A DNA stretch of 64,000 nt from Pseudomonas sp. NC02 (GCF_002874965.1 NZ_CP025624.1:6324001-6388000); one strand, 5' to 3'. Positions 9,657 to 18,598 are shown, counted from the stretch's first letter. The notes: generated by a model not told the origin, from the letters alone. Made by a program: numbers and translations.

Positions 9657-10541
9657 ATGCAAGCCGCCAACCCCCGTCGCGGGTACATATTGGGCCTGAG
9701 CGCCTACGTCATCTGGGGCCTGTTCCCGATCTACTTCAAGGCCATCGCCAGCGTTCCCGCCGCAGAAATCATCGTCAACCGCGTGCTGTGGTCGGCGCTG
9801 TTCGGCAGTCTGCTGCTGATAGTCTGGAAACACCCGGGCTGGCTCCGAGAACTGCGGGACAACCCCAGGCGCCTGGCGATCCTGGCCCTGAGCGGCACCT
9901 TGATCGCAGCCAACTGGCTGACCTACGTGTGGTCAGTGAACAGTGGCCGCATGCTGGAGGCCAGCCTGGGTTACTACATCAACCCGCTGGTGAACGTGCT
10001 GCTGGGCATGGTGATCCTCGGCGAGCGCCTGCGCCGCCTGCAATGGGTGGCCGTGGGCCTGGCAGCGGTAGGTGTGGCGCAACAGGTATGGCAAGTCGGC
10101 AGCCTGCCGTGGGTATCCCTGGTCCTGGCGGCGACCTTTGGTTTCTACGGGTTGATCCGCAAGCAGGCGCCGGTCAAGGCATTGCCCGGGCTGGTGGTGG
10201 AAACCTGGATGCTGGTGCCGATTGCCATCGCATGGTTGCTGTTCAACCCCTCGGCCCACAGCGCACAGATGGAATTCTGGAGCACCTCCGAAGCGTGGTG
10301 GCTGGTGGCCGCAGGTCCGGTGACGCTGATCCCGCTGGTGTGTTTCAACGCCGCCGCACGGCATTTGCCCTACACCGCCCTGGGCTTCCTGCAATACGTG
10401 GCGCCCACCCTGGTGCTGCTGGAAGCCGTGCTGTTATTCAACGAACACCTGGCACCCGCCACGCTGATCGCCTTCTGCTTTATCTGGGCCGGCCTGGTGG
10501 TTTACAGCATCGACGCCTGGATGACTGTGCGGAAAAACTGA
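9657..10541 (+). CDS. rarD: EamA-family permease RarD
   Basis: This is an inner membrane protein of the drug/metabolite transporter superfamily, with about ten hydrophobic segments in 294 residues. The N-terminal RGYILGLSAYVIWGLFPIYFK and the segment AAGPVTLIPLVCFNAAARHL are characteristic of RarD. In E. coli rarD is chloramphenicol-associated, but the real substrate is not established. The ATG follows AAGGA by 8 bases. It is convergent with the GcvR-like gene. Confidence 0.9.
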   Translation: MQAANPRRGYILGLSAYVIWGLFPIYFKAIASVPAAEIIVNRVLWSALFGSLLLIVWKHPGWLRELRDNPRRLAILALSGTLIAANWLTYVWSVNSGRMLEASLGYYINPLVNVLLGMVILGERLRRLQWVAVGLAAVGVAQQVWQVGSLPWVSLVLAATFGFYGLIRKQAPVKALPGLVVETWMLVPIAIAWLLFNPSAHSAQMEFWSTSEAWWLVAAGPVTLIPLVCFNAAARHLPYTALGFLQYVAPTLVLLEAVLLFNEHLAPATLIAFCFIWAGLVVYSIDAWMTVRKN

Positions 10542-10560
10542 TCAAATAACGTACAAACCT

Positions 10561-10589
10561 CTGCAAGCCACAGCTGGTGTGGCTTGCAG
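10561..10589. terminator. Perfect 12-bp hairpin after rarD
   Basis: CTGCAAGCCACA and TGTGGCTTGCAG form a perfect 12-bp stem with a 5-base loop, 20 bp after the rarD stop and between two convergent genes. No T-run follows on either strand, so if it terminates transcription it is not a classical intrinsic terminator. Confidence 0.5.
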
Positions 10590-10604
10590 GCATTCACCCC
10601 AAGG

Positions 10605-10725
10605 TTATCCACAGCCTGGTCCCCGGCGTTTGTGCACAAGCCCTTGAAACTGTTCGTTTTTTAGCCAGCTGGCGAAGAGACACGGCCCGCCTGGGCCGGA
10701 CGCGAGTCTCTACAGGTTATCCACA
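10605..10725 (+). promoter_or_regulatory. Two perfect DnaA boxes between convergent genes
   Basis: TTATCCACA occurs at 10605-10613 and 10717-10725, same orientation, 112 bp apart, in the 223-bp space between rarD and the GcvR-like gene. No gene is visible here. The sequence around the second box (ACAGGTTATCCACAGG) matches the surroundings of one box in the 48-kb cluster. Confidence 0.5.
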
Positions 10726-10763
10726 GGCCCATGCAAGATTTCCATGCATAACCTTGTGGGCAA

Positions 10764-11282
10764 CTATTCCTCGCTGCGTAGTTCCAGTTCCACCATCAAG
10801 TCGTCGGCCAGGGTTTCCAGCGCCGCTTGCAAAGTTTCCAGCGGCAGCGTCAACGGCACCGCCAGCAAGGCTTCGGCGTGGAACAGCAGGTCGCTGCTCA
10901 TGGGCGCCGGGCGCACGTCGGTGATCAAGCGCTCCAGGTTGACGCCCTGCTTGCTGAGCAGCGCGGTGATGTCGCGAACAATCCCCGGCCGGTCGTTACC
11001 GACCAGTTCCATCGCGATGGGTTGCGACTCGCTGGGGGCGAGCGAACTGCTTTCGCCCAGCAGCACGCGAATGCCGTGGGTGGACAAGTCTTCCAGCGCG
11101 CCAATCAAGTCCAGCCGATTTTCCGCCGGCACGCTCACCCGCAAAATCCCGGCAAACTGCCCGGCCATGTGCGCCATGCGGCTTTCCAGCCAGTTGCCGC
11201 CATGGGCGGCGATGCACTGGGCGATGCGTTCGACCACACCGGGTTTGTCCGGGGCGATGACAGTCAGTACGAGATGGTCCAT
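10764..11282 (-). CDS. gcvR: Glycine cleavage system regulator GcvR-like, double ACT domain
   Basis: GcvR-type proteins bind glycine through ACT domains and modulate the activator GcvA. The 172-residue protein is two ACT domains in tandem: residues 1-75 (DHLVLTVIAPDKPGVVERIA) and about 85-170 (GNDRPGIVRDITALL). No DNA-binding region is present. The upstream neighbour is glcB, divergently transcribed. Glycine is also the end product of the betaine pathway at the right of the window, but nothing shows a direct link. A generic ACT-domain regulator is the alternative. Confidence 0.8.
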   Translation of the reverse strand: MDHLVLTVIAPDKPGVVERIAQCIAAHGGNWLESRMAHMAGQFAGILRVSVPAENRLDLIGALEDLSTHGIRVLLGESSSLAPSESQPIAMELVGNDRPGIVRDITALLSKQGVNLERLITDVRPAPMSSDLLFHAEALLAVPLTLPLETLQAALETLADDLMVELELRSEE

Positions 11283-11702
11283 GGTGTCGTCCTCTTCTTA
11301 TGAAAATCAGGTAGGAACCAGGCGTTCCCCTCGTACCTACCAAGGTGGACTCAGGTAGCCACGAAAACAAATCGTGTACCATTTTTATATTTATATGGAA
11401 CAATCCAATAGTTTTTTGAGAACATCCCGTACCCCACTGTGACCGTACGACCAAAGTGGGTCGCTAAACGACGTATTTAGTCTAATTTTCACAACCGCAA
11501 CTCATCATGTAGTATGCCCAATCGCGCACTACATAACGTTAGGTCGATGTCTGCCAAGGCAACCACGCACCGCGACGCAGCCCGCCCAGCCGCCTTCTAC
11601 GGCATGTACTGGTGCAGCGTGTTCACGGTTTACATGGCCAGAGGCTTCATTGGTAAATTGAAAAGCTGAAAAGCGCATAAGCTCCGCAGAGTGAGGCAAG
11701 CA
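11283..11702. other. 420-bp divergent intergenic region upstream of glcB
   Basis: This region separates the GcvR-like gene from malate synthase G and should hold both promoters. The part at 11370-11420 is markedly AT-rich compared with the surroundings. The right third contains a 40-codon open frame (11547-11669), listed separately. No clear operator or riboswitch was recognised. Confidence 0.5.
11547..11669 (+). CDS. Candidate 40-aa small protein upstream of glcB
   Basis: An ATG at 11547 opens a 40-codon frame ending TGA at 11669, 33 bases before glcB, on the same strand. Third codon positions are mostly G or C, like the neighbouring genes. The predicted peptide has a basic N-terminus (MSAKATTHRDAARP), an aromatic, moderately hydrophobic middle (AAFYGMYWCSVFTVYMA) and a basic tail. 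A weak AGG lies 4 bases upstream of the start. It could be a leader peptide or small membrane-associated protein, or chance. Confidence 0.4.
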   Translation: MSAKATTHRDAARPAAFYGMYWCSVFTVYMARGFIGKLKS

Positions 11703-13880
11703 ATGACTGAACACGTTCAAGTCGGTGGCCTGCAGGTCGCCAAAGTCCTGTTCGACTTCGTGAACAACGAAGCCATTCCTGGTACCGGCATTACCGCCGA
11801 CCAGTTCTGGGCCGGTGCCGATAAGGTCATCCACGACCTGGCGCCGAAGAACAAAGCCCTACTCGCCAAACGCGACGATTTTCAAGCGCGGATCGACACC
11901 TGGCACCAGGCGCACGCCGGCCAGGCCCACGACGCGGTGGCCTACAAAGCCTTCCTTCAAGATATCGGATACCTGCTGCCAGAAGCCGCGGATTTCCAGG
12001 CCTCGACCCAAAACGTCGACGAAGAAATTGCCCACATGGCCGGCCCGCAGCTGGTAGTGCCGGTGATGAACGCCCGTTTCGCCCTCAACGCTTCGAATGC
12101 GCGCTGGGGCTCACTGTATGACGCGCTGTATGGCACCGACGCCATCAGCGAAGCCGACGGCGCCGAAAAGGGCAAAGGCTACAACAAGGTGCGTGGCGAC
12201 AAAGTCATCGCCTTCGCCCGCGCCTTCCTTGACGAAGCCGCGCCATTGGCTGCCGGCAGCCACGTGGACTCCACTGGCTACAAGATCGTCGACGGCAAGC
12301 TCGTGGTCAGCCTCAAGGGCGGCAGCAACAGCGGCCTGCGCAGCGATGCCCAGTTGATCGGCTACCAGGGCGACGCAGCCAAGCCGACTGCCATCCTGCT
12401 GAAGCACAACGGCCTGCACTTCGAAATCCAGGTCGACGCCAGCACCCCGGTCGGCCAGACCGACGCCGCCGGCCTGAAAGACGTGCTGATGGAAGCCGCC
12501 CTGACCACCATCATGGACTGCGAAGACTCCGTCGCCGCCGTCGATGCCGATGACAAGGTGGTGATCTACCGCAACTGGCTCGGCCTGATGAAGGGCGACC
12601 TGTCGGAAGAAGTCGCCAAGGGTGGCAAGACCTTTACCCGCACCATGAACGCCGACCGCGTCTACACCGGTGCCGACGGCAAGGAAGTGACCCTGCACGG
12701 TCGTTCGCTGCTGTTCGTGCGTAACGTTGGCCACTTGATGACCATCGACGCGATCCTCGACAAGGATGGCAACGAAGTGCCGGAAGGCATTCTCGACGGC
12801 CTGCTCACCAGCCTGTCGGCGATCCACAGCCTTAACGGCAACACCAGCCGCAAGAACAGCCGCACCGGTTCGGTGTACATCGTTAAACCGAAAATGCACG
12901 GCCCCGAAGAAGCTGCGTTCACCAACGAGCTGTTCGGTCGCATCGAAGACGTGCTGAAGCTGCCGCGCAACACCCTCAAAGTCGGGATCATGGACGAGGA
13001 GCGCCGTACCACGGTCAACCTCAAGGCCTGCATCAAGGCCGCCAGCGAGCGCGTGGTGTTTATCAACACCGGCTTCCTCGACCGTACCGGCGACGAGATC
13101 CACACCTCCATGGAAGCCGGCGCGATGGTGCGCAAGGCCGCCATGAAGGCTGAGAAGTGGATCGGCGCCTACGAAAACTGGAACGTGGACATCGGCTTGA
13201 GCACCGGCCTGCAAGGCCGCGCACAAATCGGTAAAGGCATGTGGGCGATGCCCGACCTGATGGCCGCCATGCTGGAGCAGAAGATTGCTCACCCGCTGGC
13301 CGGCGCCAACACGGCGTGGGTTCCTTCGCCGACGGCGGCTGCGCTGCATGCGCTGCACTACCACAAGGTTGACGTGTTCGCCCGCCAGGCCGAACTGGCA
13401 AAGCGCGAACGTGCTTCGGTAGACGATATCCTGACCATTCCCCTGGCCCAGAATACCGATTGGTCCGAGGAAGAAATCCGCAACGAGCTGGACAACAACG
13501 CCCAAGGCATCCTCGGTTACGTGGTGCGCTGGATCGACCAGGGCGTGGGTTGCTCGAAAGTCCCGGACATCAACGACGTCGGCCTGATGGAAGACCGCGC
13601 CACCCTGCGTATCTCCAGCCAGCACATTGCCAACTGGTTGCGCCACGGCATCGTCAATGAAGCCCAGGTGATGGAAAGCCTCAAGCGCATGGCGCCGGTG
13701 GTGGACCGTCAGAACGCCGGGGATGCGCTGTACCGTCCGCTGGCTCCGGATTTCGACAGCAACATCGCGTTCCAGGCAGCGGTGGAGTTGGTGATTGAAG
13801 GGACCAAGCAACCGAACGGCTATACCGAGCCGGTGTTGCACCGTCGGCGTCGGGAGTTCAAGGCCAAGAATGGTCTGTGA
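11703..13880 (+). CDS. glcB: Malate synthase G
   Basis: This cytoplasmic enzyme condenses glyoxylate with acetyl-CoA to malate in the glyoxylate and glycolate routes. The 725-residue length is typical of isoform G. Recognisable segments include [47 protein letters not shown] and TWIPSPTAA-type sequence ([17 protein letters not shown]). An upstream GTG (11691) is possible, but the ATG at 11703 gives the family N-terminus [13 protein letters not shown] and has GAGG just upstream. A strong terminator follows. Confidence 0.97.
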   Translation: MTEHVQVGGLQVAKVLFDFVNNEAIPGTGITADQFWAGADKVIHDLAPKNKALLAKRDDFQARIDTWHQAHAGQAHDAVAYKAFLQDIGYLLPEAADFQASTQNVDEEIAHMAGPQLVVPVMNARFALNASNARWGSLYDALYGTDAISEADGAEKGKGYNKVRGDKVIAFARAFLDEAAPLAAGSHVDSTGYKIVDGKLVVSLKGGSNSGLRSDAQLIGYQGDAAKPTAILLKHNGLHFEIQVDASTPVGQTDAAGLKDVLMEAALTTIMDCEDSVAAVDADDKVVIYRNWLGLMKGDLSEEVAKGGKTFTRTMNADRVYTGADGKEVTLHGRSLLFVRNVGHLMTIDAILDKDGNEVPEGILDGLLTSLSAIHSLNGNTSRKNSRTGSVYIVKPKMHGPEEAAFTNELFGRIEDVLKLPRNTLKVGIMDEERRTTVNLKACIKAASERVVFINTGFLDRTGDEIHTSMEAGAMVRKAAMKAEKWIGAYENWNVDIGLSTGLQGRAQIGKGMWAMPDLMAAMLEQKIAHPLAGANTAWVPSPTAAALHALHYHKVDVFARQAELAKRERASVDDILTIPLAQNTDWSEEEIRNELDNNAQGILGYVVRWIDQGVGCSKVPDINDVGLMEDRATLRISSQHIANWLRHGIVNEAQVMESLKRMAPVVDRQNAGDALYRPLAPDFDSNIAFQAAVELVIEGTKQPNGYTEPVLHRRRREFKAKNGL

Positions 13881-13896
13881 GTAAGCGCTAGAAACG

Positions 13897-13929
13897 AAAA
13901 AGCCCTGACCTATCGATCAGGGCTTTTTT
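13897..13929 (+). terminator. Intrinsic terminator of glcB
   Basis: AAAGCCCTGA and TCAGGGCTTT pair across an 8-base loop and are followed by a T-run (CTTTTTTG). The preceding A-run on the other strand makes it usable in both directions, which fits the convergent gene ending at 13940. Confidence 0.9.
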
Positions 13930-13939
13930 GTTTGGGATG

Positions 13940-14365
13940 TCAATCGGACTCAACGGTGTAGTTCCCATTAAGCGTGACCGTTCCTCCGTCCGATTCAAAC
14001 GTTACGTTTGTAAGTTTCCCGATGTGCTTGAAGGTAGTACCGGACTCCGGACGATCGACCAGCACAGTGAGGTCACCCAGCACAGGCTGATGGTATGAAT
14101 GGCCGTCGGCATCGCGGTAGGTGACATTAAGAAGTGGAGCTTTCCGATGATGCGGCCCGGCTTTCAAGTCGCTTCCGTAGTAGATACGAACACTCTCAAC
14201 TGCACCGTCCAAAGCGCTCCAGGAGAGATAGCCAAAGACGTCTGTAGGCACAAATACATGACTCAAGGTGCCATCTCGCGAAACTTCAATACGAGCATCA
14301 CCACTGCTTAAAGTCTTGGCCTTGTGCAGTTCTTTCTCATCGATATTGAATTTTTCAGTACTCAT
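13940..14365 (-). CDS. Hypothetical 141-aa protein with structured leader
   Basis: I do not recognise this family. The 141-residue soluble protein has no signal peptide or membrane segment. It looks beta-rich and hydrophilic, with alternating short strands (ARIEVSRDGTLSHVFVPTDVFGYLSW, PLLNVTYRDADGHSYHQPVLGDLTVLVDRP, GGTVTLNGNYTVES). The ATG at 14365 follows CAGGAG with 6-base spacing. It is a monocistronic unit convergent with glcB, and its leader can fold into a long stem that ends at the ribosome-binding site (see 14376-14432). Confidence 0.65.
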   Translation of the reverse strand: MSTEKFNIDEKELHKAKTLSSGDARIEVSRDGTLSHVFVPTDVFGYLSWSALDGAVESVRIYYGSDLKAGPHHRKAPLLNVTYRDADGHSYHQPVLGDLTVLVDRPESGTTFKHIGKLTNVTFESDGGTVTLNGNYTVESD

Positions 14366-14375
14366 GATGAACTCC

Positions 14376-14432
14376 TGTTCACAAATTGATTAGGTGCAGG
14401 CCTGCGACCCACCCCCTCCTAATCAGTGAACA
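14376..14432 (-). promoter_or_regulatory. Long inverted repeat in the leader of the 141-aa gene
   Basis: In gene direction, TGTTCAC-TGATTAGG pairs with CCTAATCA-attt-GTGAACA: 15 base pairs with a 4-base bulge. The loop holds a G-run (GGAGGGGGTGGG) and its own palindrome GCAGGCCTGC. The 3' arm directly abuts the GGAG ribosome-binding site. It is placed and shaped like a translational control element. Confidence 0.55.
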
Positions 14433-14454
14433 TGCGAAGTTCGATACTTTCCTA

Positions 14455-14470
14455 CTGTCAGAATTGACAG
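14455..14470. promoter_or_regulatory. Palindrome CTGTCA-GAAT-TGACAG
   Basis: A perfect 6-bp inverted repeat with a 4-base centre lies 90 bp upstream of the 141-aa gene and 30 bp after the receiver gene stop. The position suits an operator for the 141-aa gene. No regulator is assigned. Confidence 0.4.
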
Positions 14471-14500
14471 TTCTTCGCGAAATCAGACCAATGGCACCGT

Positions 14501-14947
14501 CTAGGACGCCATCCCCAACTCCCGCTTCACCATTTTCGCCAGCTTCACGCTATCAATCGGCTTGAGCAAAAAGTCCACCACGCTCAAATGCATCGCATCA
14601 ATCACATCCGGCGCTTCGGCGTCACCCGACATGATGATGATCGGCAGCGCCGCCCGGGTGGATTCGCGCACCTGGCGAATCAATTGCAGCCCGTTGCTCG
14701 GCGTCATGCGCAGGTCGGTGATCAGCAAGCCGATGGAGCTGCTGGAACTCAACAAGTCCCATGCAGCCTCGCCGCTGTCGGCGGTCATGCAACGAATGCC
14801 GTCCAGGCCAAGAATTTCTGCCAACAGTTCGCGCGCGTCCTTGTCGTCATCCACGATCAAAACCCGTTGTGGCGGCAAATCCGGCTCCTGCATAACTGCA
14901 CTCAGGGCCTCGCGCTCGGCATCACTCAAAATATCGTGGTCGGACAT
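14501..14947 (-). CDS. Stand-alone response regulator receiver protein
   Basis: The 148-residue protein has one CheY-like receiver domain (about residues 27-146) and no output domain. Visible are the acidic pocket VDDD (residues 32-35), phospho-acceptor Asp78 in LLITDLRM, the Ser107 region IIIMSGDA and Lys129 in LLKPID. An N-terminal tail of about 25 residues precedes the domain. The start at 14947 (MSDHDILSDAERE) is preferred over the longer frame. No histidine kinase is adjacent, so its partner is unknown; it may relay phosphate or act by protein contact. Confidence 0.85.
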   Translation of the reverse strand: MSDHDILSDAEREALSAVMQEPDLPPQRVLIVDDDKDARELLAEILGLDGIRCMTADSGEAAWDLLSSSSSIGLLITDLRMTPSNGLQLIRQVRESTRAALPIIIMSGDAEAPDVIDAMHLSVVDFLLKPIDSVKLAKMVKRELGMAS

Positions 14948-15154
14948 ACGTTTCTCGGCAGTTCTATTCAATCTCCCAGCACAGAAGTCAGACATCGCCG
15001 GAAGGGCGAACAATGTGCACTTCGTCGGAAAGTTTGCCTAGTGGGCGTTCTACGGGGTTTGGACGATATTCATGTAAGGTTTTTCCCTAGTAAGTGAGGG
15101 CGAATCGCTACCTAGACTTACGTCCAATGGGCACCCGCAGCGCAGGAGTCGACC

Positions 15155-17116
15155 ATGGGGCACGATAACGACAAAAAAACTGCGGTCATAGGTATGAGTA
15201 AAGCTGATGCTTTCACACAAGCGGGGAAAACCGCTGTGTTGCAGAACATCCACGGCACCCTGCAATTCCTGCAACGTTTCCCGCCGTTCAACCAAATGGA
15301 AAACGCCCACCTGGGATTTCTGGTAGAGCAGTGTCAATTGCGCTTCTACGGCCCCGGCGAGAGCATCCTCAAGCCCTCGGGCGGGCCGGTGGAACACTTC
15401 TATATCGTCAAGCAGGGGCGCGTAGTCGGCGAGCGGCCGGACTCGACAGAAACCACCTTTGAAATCACCACCGGTGAATGTTTTCCGCTGGCGGCGCTGC
15501 TGGGGGAGCGGGCCACCCGTACCGAGCACAAAGCCGCCGAAGACACCTTCTGCCTGCAACTGAACAAGCCGGCCTTTATCAAGCTGTTCGCCCTTTCCAG
15601 CGCGTTTCGCGACTTTGCCTTGCGCGGCGTGAGCAGCTTGCTGGACCAGGTCAACCAGCAAGTCCAGCAAAAGGCCGTGGAAACCCTCGGCACCCAATAT
15701 TCGCTGAACACCCGCCTGGGCGAATTGGCCATGCGTCACCCGGTCACCTGCAGCCCGCTGACGCCGCTGCGTGAAGCGGTCACGCAAATGCACGAGCAGC
15801 AAGTGGGCAGCATTGTGATCGTCGATGAACACAAGGCGCCCCTGGGGATTTTCACCCTGCGGGACCTGCGCCAGGTGGTGGCCGACGGCACCAGTGATTT
15901 CAACCAGGGCATCGAGCGCCATATGACCCAGGCGCCGTTTTTCCTCACGCCGGACCACAGCGCGTTCGACGCGGCGATTGCGATGACCGAGCGGCATATC
16001 GCCCACGTGTGCCTGGTCAAGGATCAGCGCCTGTGTGGCGTGGTGTCCGAGCGTGACCTGTTTTCCCTGCAGCGGGTGGACCTGGTGCACCTGGCGCGCA
16101 CCATCCGCAATGCGCCCAGAGTCGAAAACCTGGTGGCGATTCGCGGCGAAATCGGCCAGTTGGTGGAGCGCATGCTCGCCCACGGCGCGTCGTCTACGCA
16201 GATCACCCACATCATCACCTTGCTCAACGATCACACGGTGTGCCGTGTCATCGAGTTGACCCTGGCCGACAAGGGCGACCCGGGCGTGCCATTCAGCTGG
16301 CTGTGTTTCGGCAGCGAGGGCCGCCGCGAGCAGACGCTGTATACCGACCAGGACAACGGCATCCTGTTCGAAGCCCGGGACGCCGCCGAAGCCGCCGAGA
16401 TTCGCGGGCGCCTGCTGCCGCTGGCACAACAGATCAACCAGAGCCTGGCGCTGTGCGGCTTCAGCCTGTGCAAGGGCAATATCATGGCCGGTAACCCGGA
16501 GCTGTGCCTGTCCCGGGCGGAATGGGCGCGGCGCTTTGCCGGGTTTATCCGTGAGGCGACGCCGGAGAATCTGCTGGGTTCGAGCATCTATTTTGATTTG
16601 CGGGTGGTGTGGGGCGATGAGCAAGGGTGCGAGCAACTGCGCCAGGGCATTCTCGACCAGGTGGCAGACAACCGTTTGTTCCAGCGCATGCTGGCCGAGA
16701 ACGCGTTGCGCCAGCGCCCGCCGGTAGGGCGCTTCCGGGATTTTGTGTTGACGCGCAAAGGCGCCGACAAGGCAACCCTTGACCTCAAGGTGCAAGGCCT
16801 CACGCCATTTGTCGACGGCGCCCGTCTGCTGGCATTGGCCAACGGCATCAGCGCCATCAACACCCTGGAGCGCTTGCGCCAACTGGTGGCCAGGGAAGTC
16901 ATCGAACGCCTTGATGGCGCCGCCTATGAAGAGGCCTATCACTTCATCCAGCAAACTCGCATGCAACAACACCAACTGCAAACCCGCGAGAACCTGCCCT
17001 ACTCCAACCGCGTCGATCCCGACAGCCTCAACCACCTCGACCGGCGCATCCTGCGCGAATCCCTGCGCCAGGCCCAACGCCTGCAAGGCAGCCTGACGTT
17101 GCGGTATCAGCTGTGA
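15155..17116 (+). CDS. Cyclic-nucleotide-binding / CBS / DUF294 nucleotidyltransferase-like protein
   Basis: This 653-residue cytoplasmic protein combines four parts: a Crp-like cyclic-nucleotide domain (about residues 40-140), two CBS domains (about 185-300), a DUF294 nucleotidyltransferase-like domain with GSEGRREQTLYTDQDNG (about 384-400, resembling the GS...DxD motif of protein-PII uridylyltransferases) and a DUF294 C-terminal domain (about 490-640). Such proteins are thought to sense nucleotides and modify or bind a partner, but no reaction is established. The ATG at 15155 follows GGAG. Its stop overlaps the GTG of the exonuclease gene, so the two products are likely made together. Confidence 0.88.
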   Translation: MGHDNDKKTAVIGMSKADAFTQAGKTAVLQNIHGTLQFLQRFPPFNQMENAHLGFLVEQCQLRFYGPGESILKPSGGPVEHFYIVKQGRVVGERPDSTETTFEITTGECFPLAALLGERATRTEHKAAEDTFCLQLNKPAFIKLFALSSAFRDFALRGVSSLLDQVNQQVQQKAVETLGTQYSLNTRLGELAMRHPVTCSPLTPLREAVTQMHEQQVGSIVIVDEHKAPLGIFTLRDLRQVVADGTSDFNQGIERHMTQAPFFLTPDHSAFDAAIAMTERHIAHVCLVKDQRLCGVVSERDLFSLQRVDLVHLARTIRNAPRVENLVAIRGEIGQLVERMLAHGASSTQITHIITLLNDHTVCRVIELTLADKGDPGVPFSWLCFGSEGRREQTLYTDQDNGILFEARDAAEAAEIRGRLLPLAQQINQSLALCGFSLCKGNIMAGNPELCLSRAEWARRFAGFIREATPENLLGSSIYFDLRVVWGDEQGCEQLRQGILDQVADNRLFQRMLAENALRQRPPVGRFRDFVLTRKGADKATLDLKVQGLTPFVDGARLLALANGISAINTLERLRQLVAREVIERLDGAAYEEAYHFIQQTRMQQHQLQTRENLPYSNRVDPDSLNHLDRRILRESLRQAQRLQGSLTLRYQL

Positions 17117-17820
17117 GCTGGTTTGGCTGGTTGCGCAAACCCAAACCTGGCCTGGATGCGGCGCAACAACGGCGCGTCGAGCAATTGCCCACACCTGGGG
17201 AGCTGGGGGACGGATCGCTGCGGGCCCAGCGCTGGGTGGTGGTGGACCTGGAAACCAGCGGCCTGAACCTCAATCGTGACCAGGTGCTTTCGATTGGCGC
17301 CGTGGTGATCGAGGACGGCGCAGTGGACTTCTCGCAATTGTTCGAACGCACCCTGCACCGGGCCGAGACCAAGCTCAACCCCAGCGTGCTGATCCATGGC
17401 CTGGGGCCCAGCGCCATTGCGGCGGGCAGTGACCCGGCAGAGGCGCTGATGGACTTCATGGAGTTTGTCGGCGACAGCCCGCTGCTGGCGTTTCATGCGC
17501 CCTTCGATCAACACATGCTGTGCCGGGCACTCAAGGACAGCCTGGGCTATCGCTTGAACCACCCGTTCCTGGACGTGGCCGACATCGCCCCGCTGCTGTG
17601 CCCCGACGCCAACATCCGCGAAGCCGGGCTGGATGACTGGATCACGCATTTCAAGCTGCAAGTGGGCGAGCGTCACCATGCCAGTGCGGATGCGCTGGCA
17701 ACGGCGGAACTGATGCTGATTTTGTTCAGCCGTGCACGGCAGCAGCAGATCGACAGCCCGCACGCGTTACAACAGCGCCTGGGCCAATGGAAACGCCGCA
17801 AGCAAGCCCCCTCATTCTAA
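17113..17820 (+). CDS. DnaQ-like 3'-5' exonuclease
   Basis: This 235-residue protein belongs to the DEDD exonuclease superfamily, like the polymerase III epsilon subunit. It shows the first motif VVDLETSG (Asp45, Glu47) and the late HHASADALAT motif (about residues 188-197) of the DEDDh type. It starts with GTG overlapping the preceding stop as GTGA. Pairing with a CNB/CBS/DUF294 protein is a recurrent arrangement in proteobacteria and suggests a nucleotide- or RNA-related task rather than replication proofreading. The C-terminus is basic (KRRKQAPSF). Confidence 0.85.
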   Translation: MSWFGWLRKPKPGLDAAQQRRVEQLPTPGELGDGSLRAQRWVVVDLETSGLNLNRDQVLSIGAVVIEDGAVDFSQLFERTLHRAETKLNPSVLIHGLGPSAIAAGSDPAEALMDFMEFVGDSPLLAFHAPFDQHMLCRALKDSLGYRLNHPFLDVADIAPLLCPDANIREAGLDDWITHFKLQVGERHHASADALATAELMLILFSRARQQQIDSPHALQQRLGQWKRRKQAPSF

Positions 17821-17821
17821 T

Positions 17822-17952
17822 GGTGGCGAGGGAGCTTGCTCCCGCTGGGTGCGAAGCGCCCCCAAATCAGCCAACCCATTTCCAACTGAATAAATGCACT
17901 GCCTGGATTACGACTGCTGCGCAGCCGAGCGGGAGCAAGGTCCCTCGCCACA
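17822..17952. repeat. REP pair, family 3
   Basis: Inverted arms GGCGAGGGAGCTTGCTCCCG and CGGGAGCAAGGTCCCTCGCC are separated by about 90 bases after the exonuclease gene. The same family recurs at 24228-24322. Confidence 0.85.
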
Positions 17953-18036
17953 GTAAGCGGCATCACCATGATAGATAGCATTACGCCGCCGCCCGACCAA
18001 CGCCAATTGCACCCGCCTTACACCTCTGCCACAATC

Positions 18037-18055
18037 GCGAATAATTCTCGTTAGT
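18037..18055. promoter_or_regulatory. Putative Fur box upstream of the ECF sigma gene
   Basis: GCGAATAATTCTCGTTAGT agrees with the 19-bp Fur consensus at 11 positions and resembles Fur boxes in front of Pseudomonas iron-starvation sigma genes. It lies 25 bp upstream of the sigma gene start, consistent with iron repression. Confidence 0.55.
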
Positions 18056-18079
18056 TTAAACTTTCCGATCGGTGTCGCC

Positions 18080-18598
18080 TTGTCGTCAATCCAAAGTCCC
18101 CACAGTGAGCTTGTTGGCGCGTTGTACCGCGACCATCGCAGCTGGCTGTTGGCGTGGCTGCGACGCAACGTGGCCTGCCCCAGCCGCGCCGAAGACCTCA
18201 GCCAGGACACCTTCATGCGCCTGCTGGGCCGTGAAGAACTGCGTGAACCCCGCGAGCCGCGGGCGTTCCTGGTGGCCATCGCCAAGGGCCTGCTGTTCGA
18301 TTATTTCCGCCGCGCCGCGCTGGAACAGGCTTACCTCACCGAACTGATGCTGATCCCGGAAAGCGAGCACCCGTCCCCGGAAGAACAGCAACTGATCCTC
18401 GAAGACCTCAAGGCCATCGACCGCCTGCTGGGCAAACTCTCGAGCAAGGCCCGCGCGGCCTTCCTCTACAACCGCCTCGACGGCATGGGCCACGCCGAAA
18501 TCGCCCAGCGCCTGGGGGTTTCCGTGCCGCGGGTGCGGCAATACCTGGCCCAGGGTATCCGCCAGTGCTACATCGCCCTGTATGGCGAGCCGCTGTGA
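18080..18598 (+). CDS. fiuI: FecI-family ECF sigma factor, ferrichrome-type (FiuI-like)
   Basis: This 172-residue iron-starvation sigma factor should direct transcription of the downstream TonB receptor when its ligand is bound. Region 2 is visible in the first half (LVGALYRDHRSWLLAWL, SRAEDLSQDTFMRLL) and region 4 in the second (HAEIAQRLGVSVPRVRQYL). The only start consistent with the frame and the Fur box is TTG at 18080, which is unusual and unproven. The stop overlaps the fecR-like GTG. The name follows recalled P. aeruginosa synteny, where fiuI-fiuR-fiuA lies between cre and glcB genes. Confidence 0.85.
   Translation: MSSIQSPHSELVGALYRDHRSWLLAWLRRNVACPSRAEDLSQDTFMRLLGREELREPREPRAFLVAIAKGLLFDYFRRAALEQAYLTELMLIPESEHPSPEEQQLILEDLKAIDRLLGKLSSKARAAFLYNRLDGMGHAEIAQRLGVSVPRVRQYLAQGIRQCYIALYGEPL

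Noticed and set aside
15050..17194. A 714-codon minus-strand frame opposite the DUF294 gene
   Set aside because: Antisense shadow; the plus-strand product has four recognisable domains.
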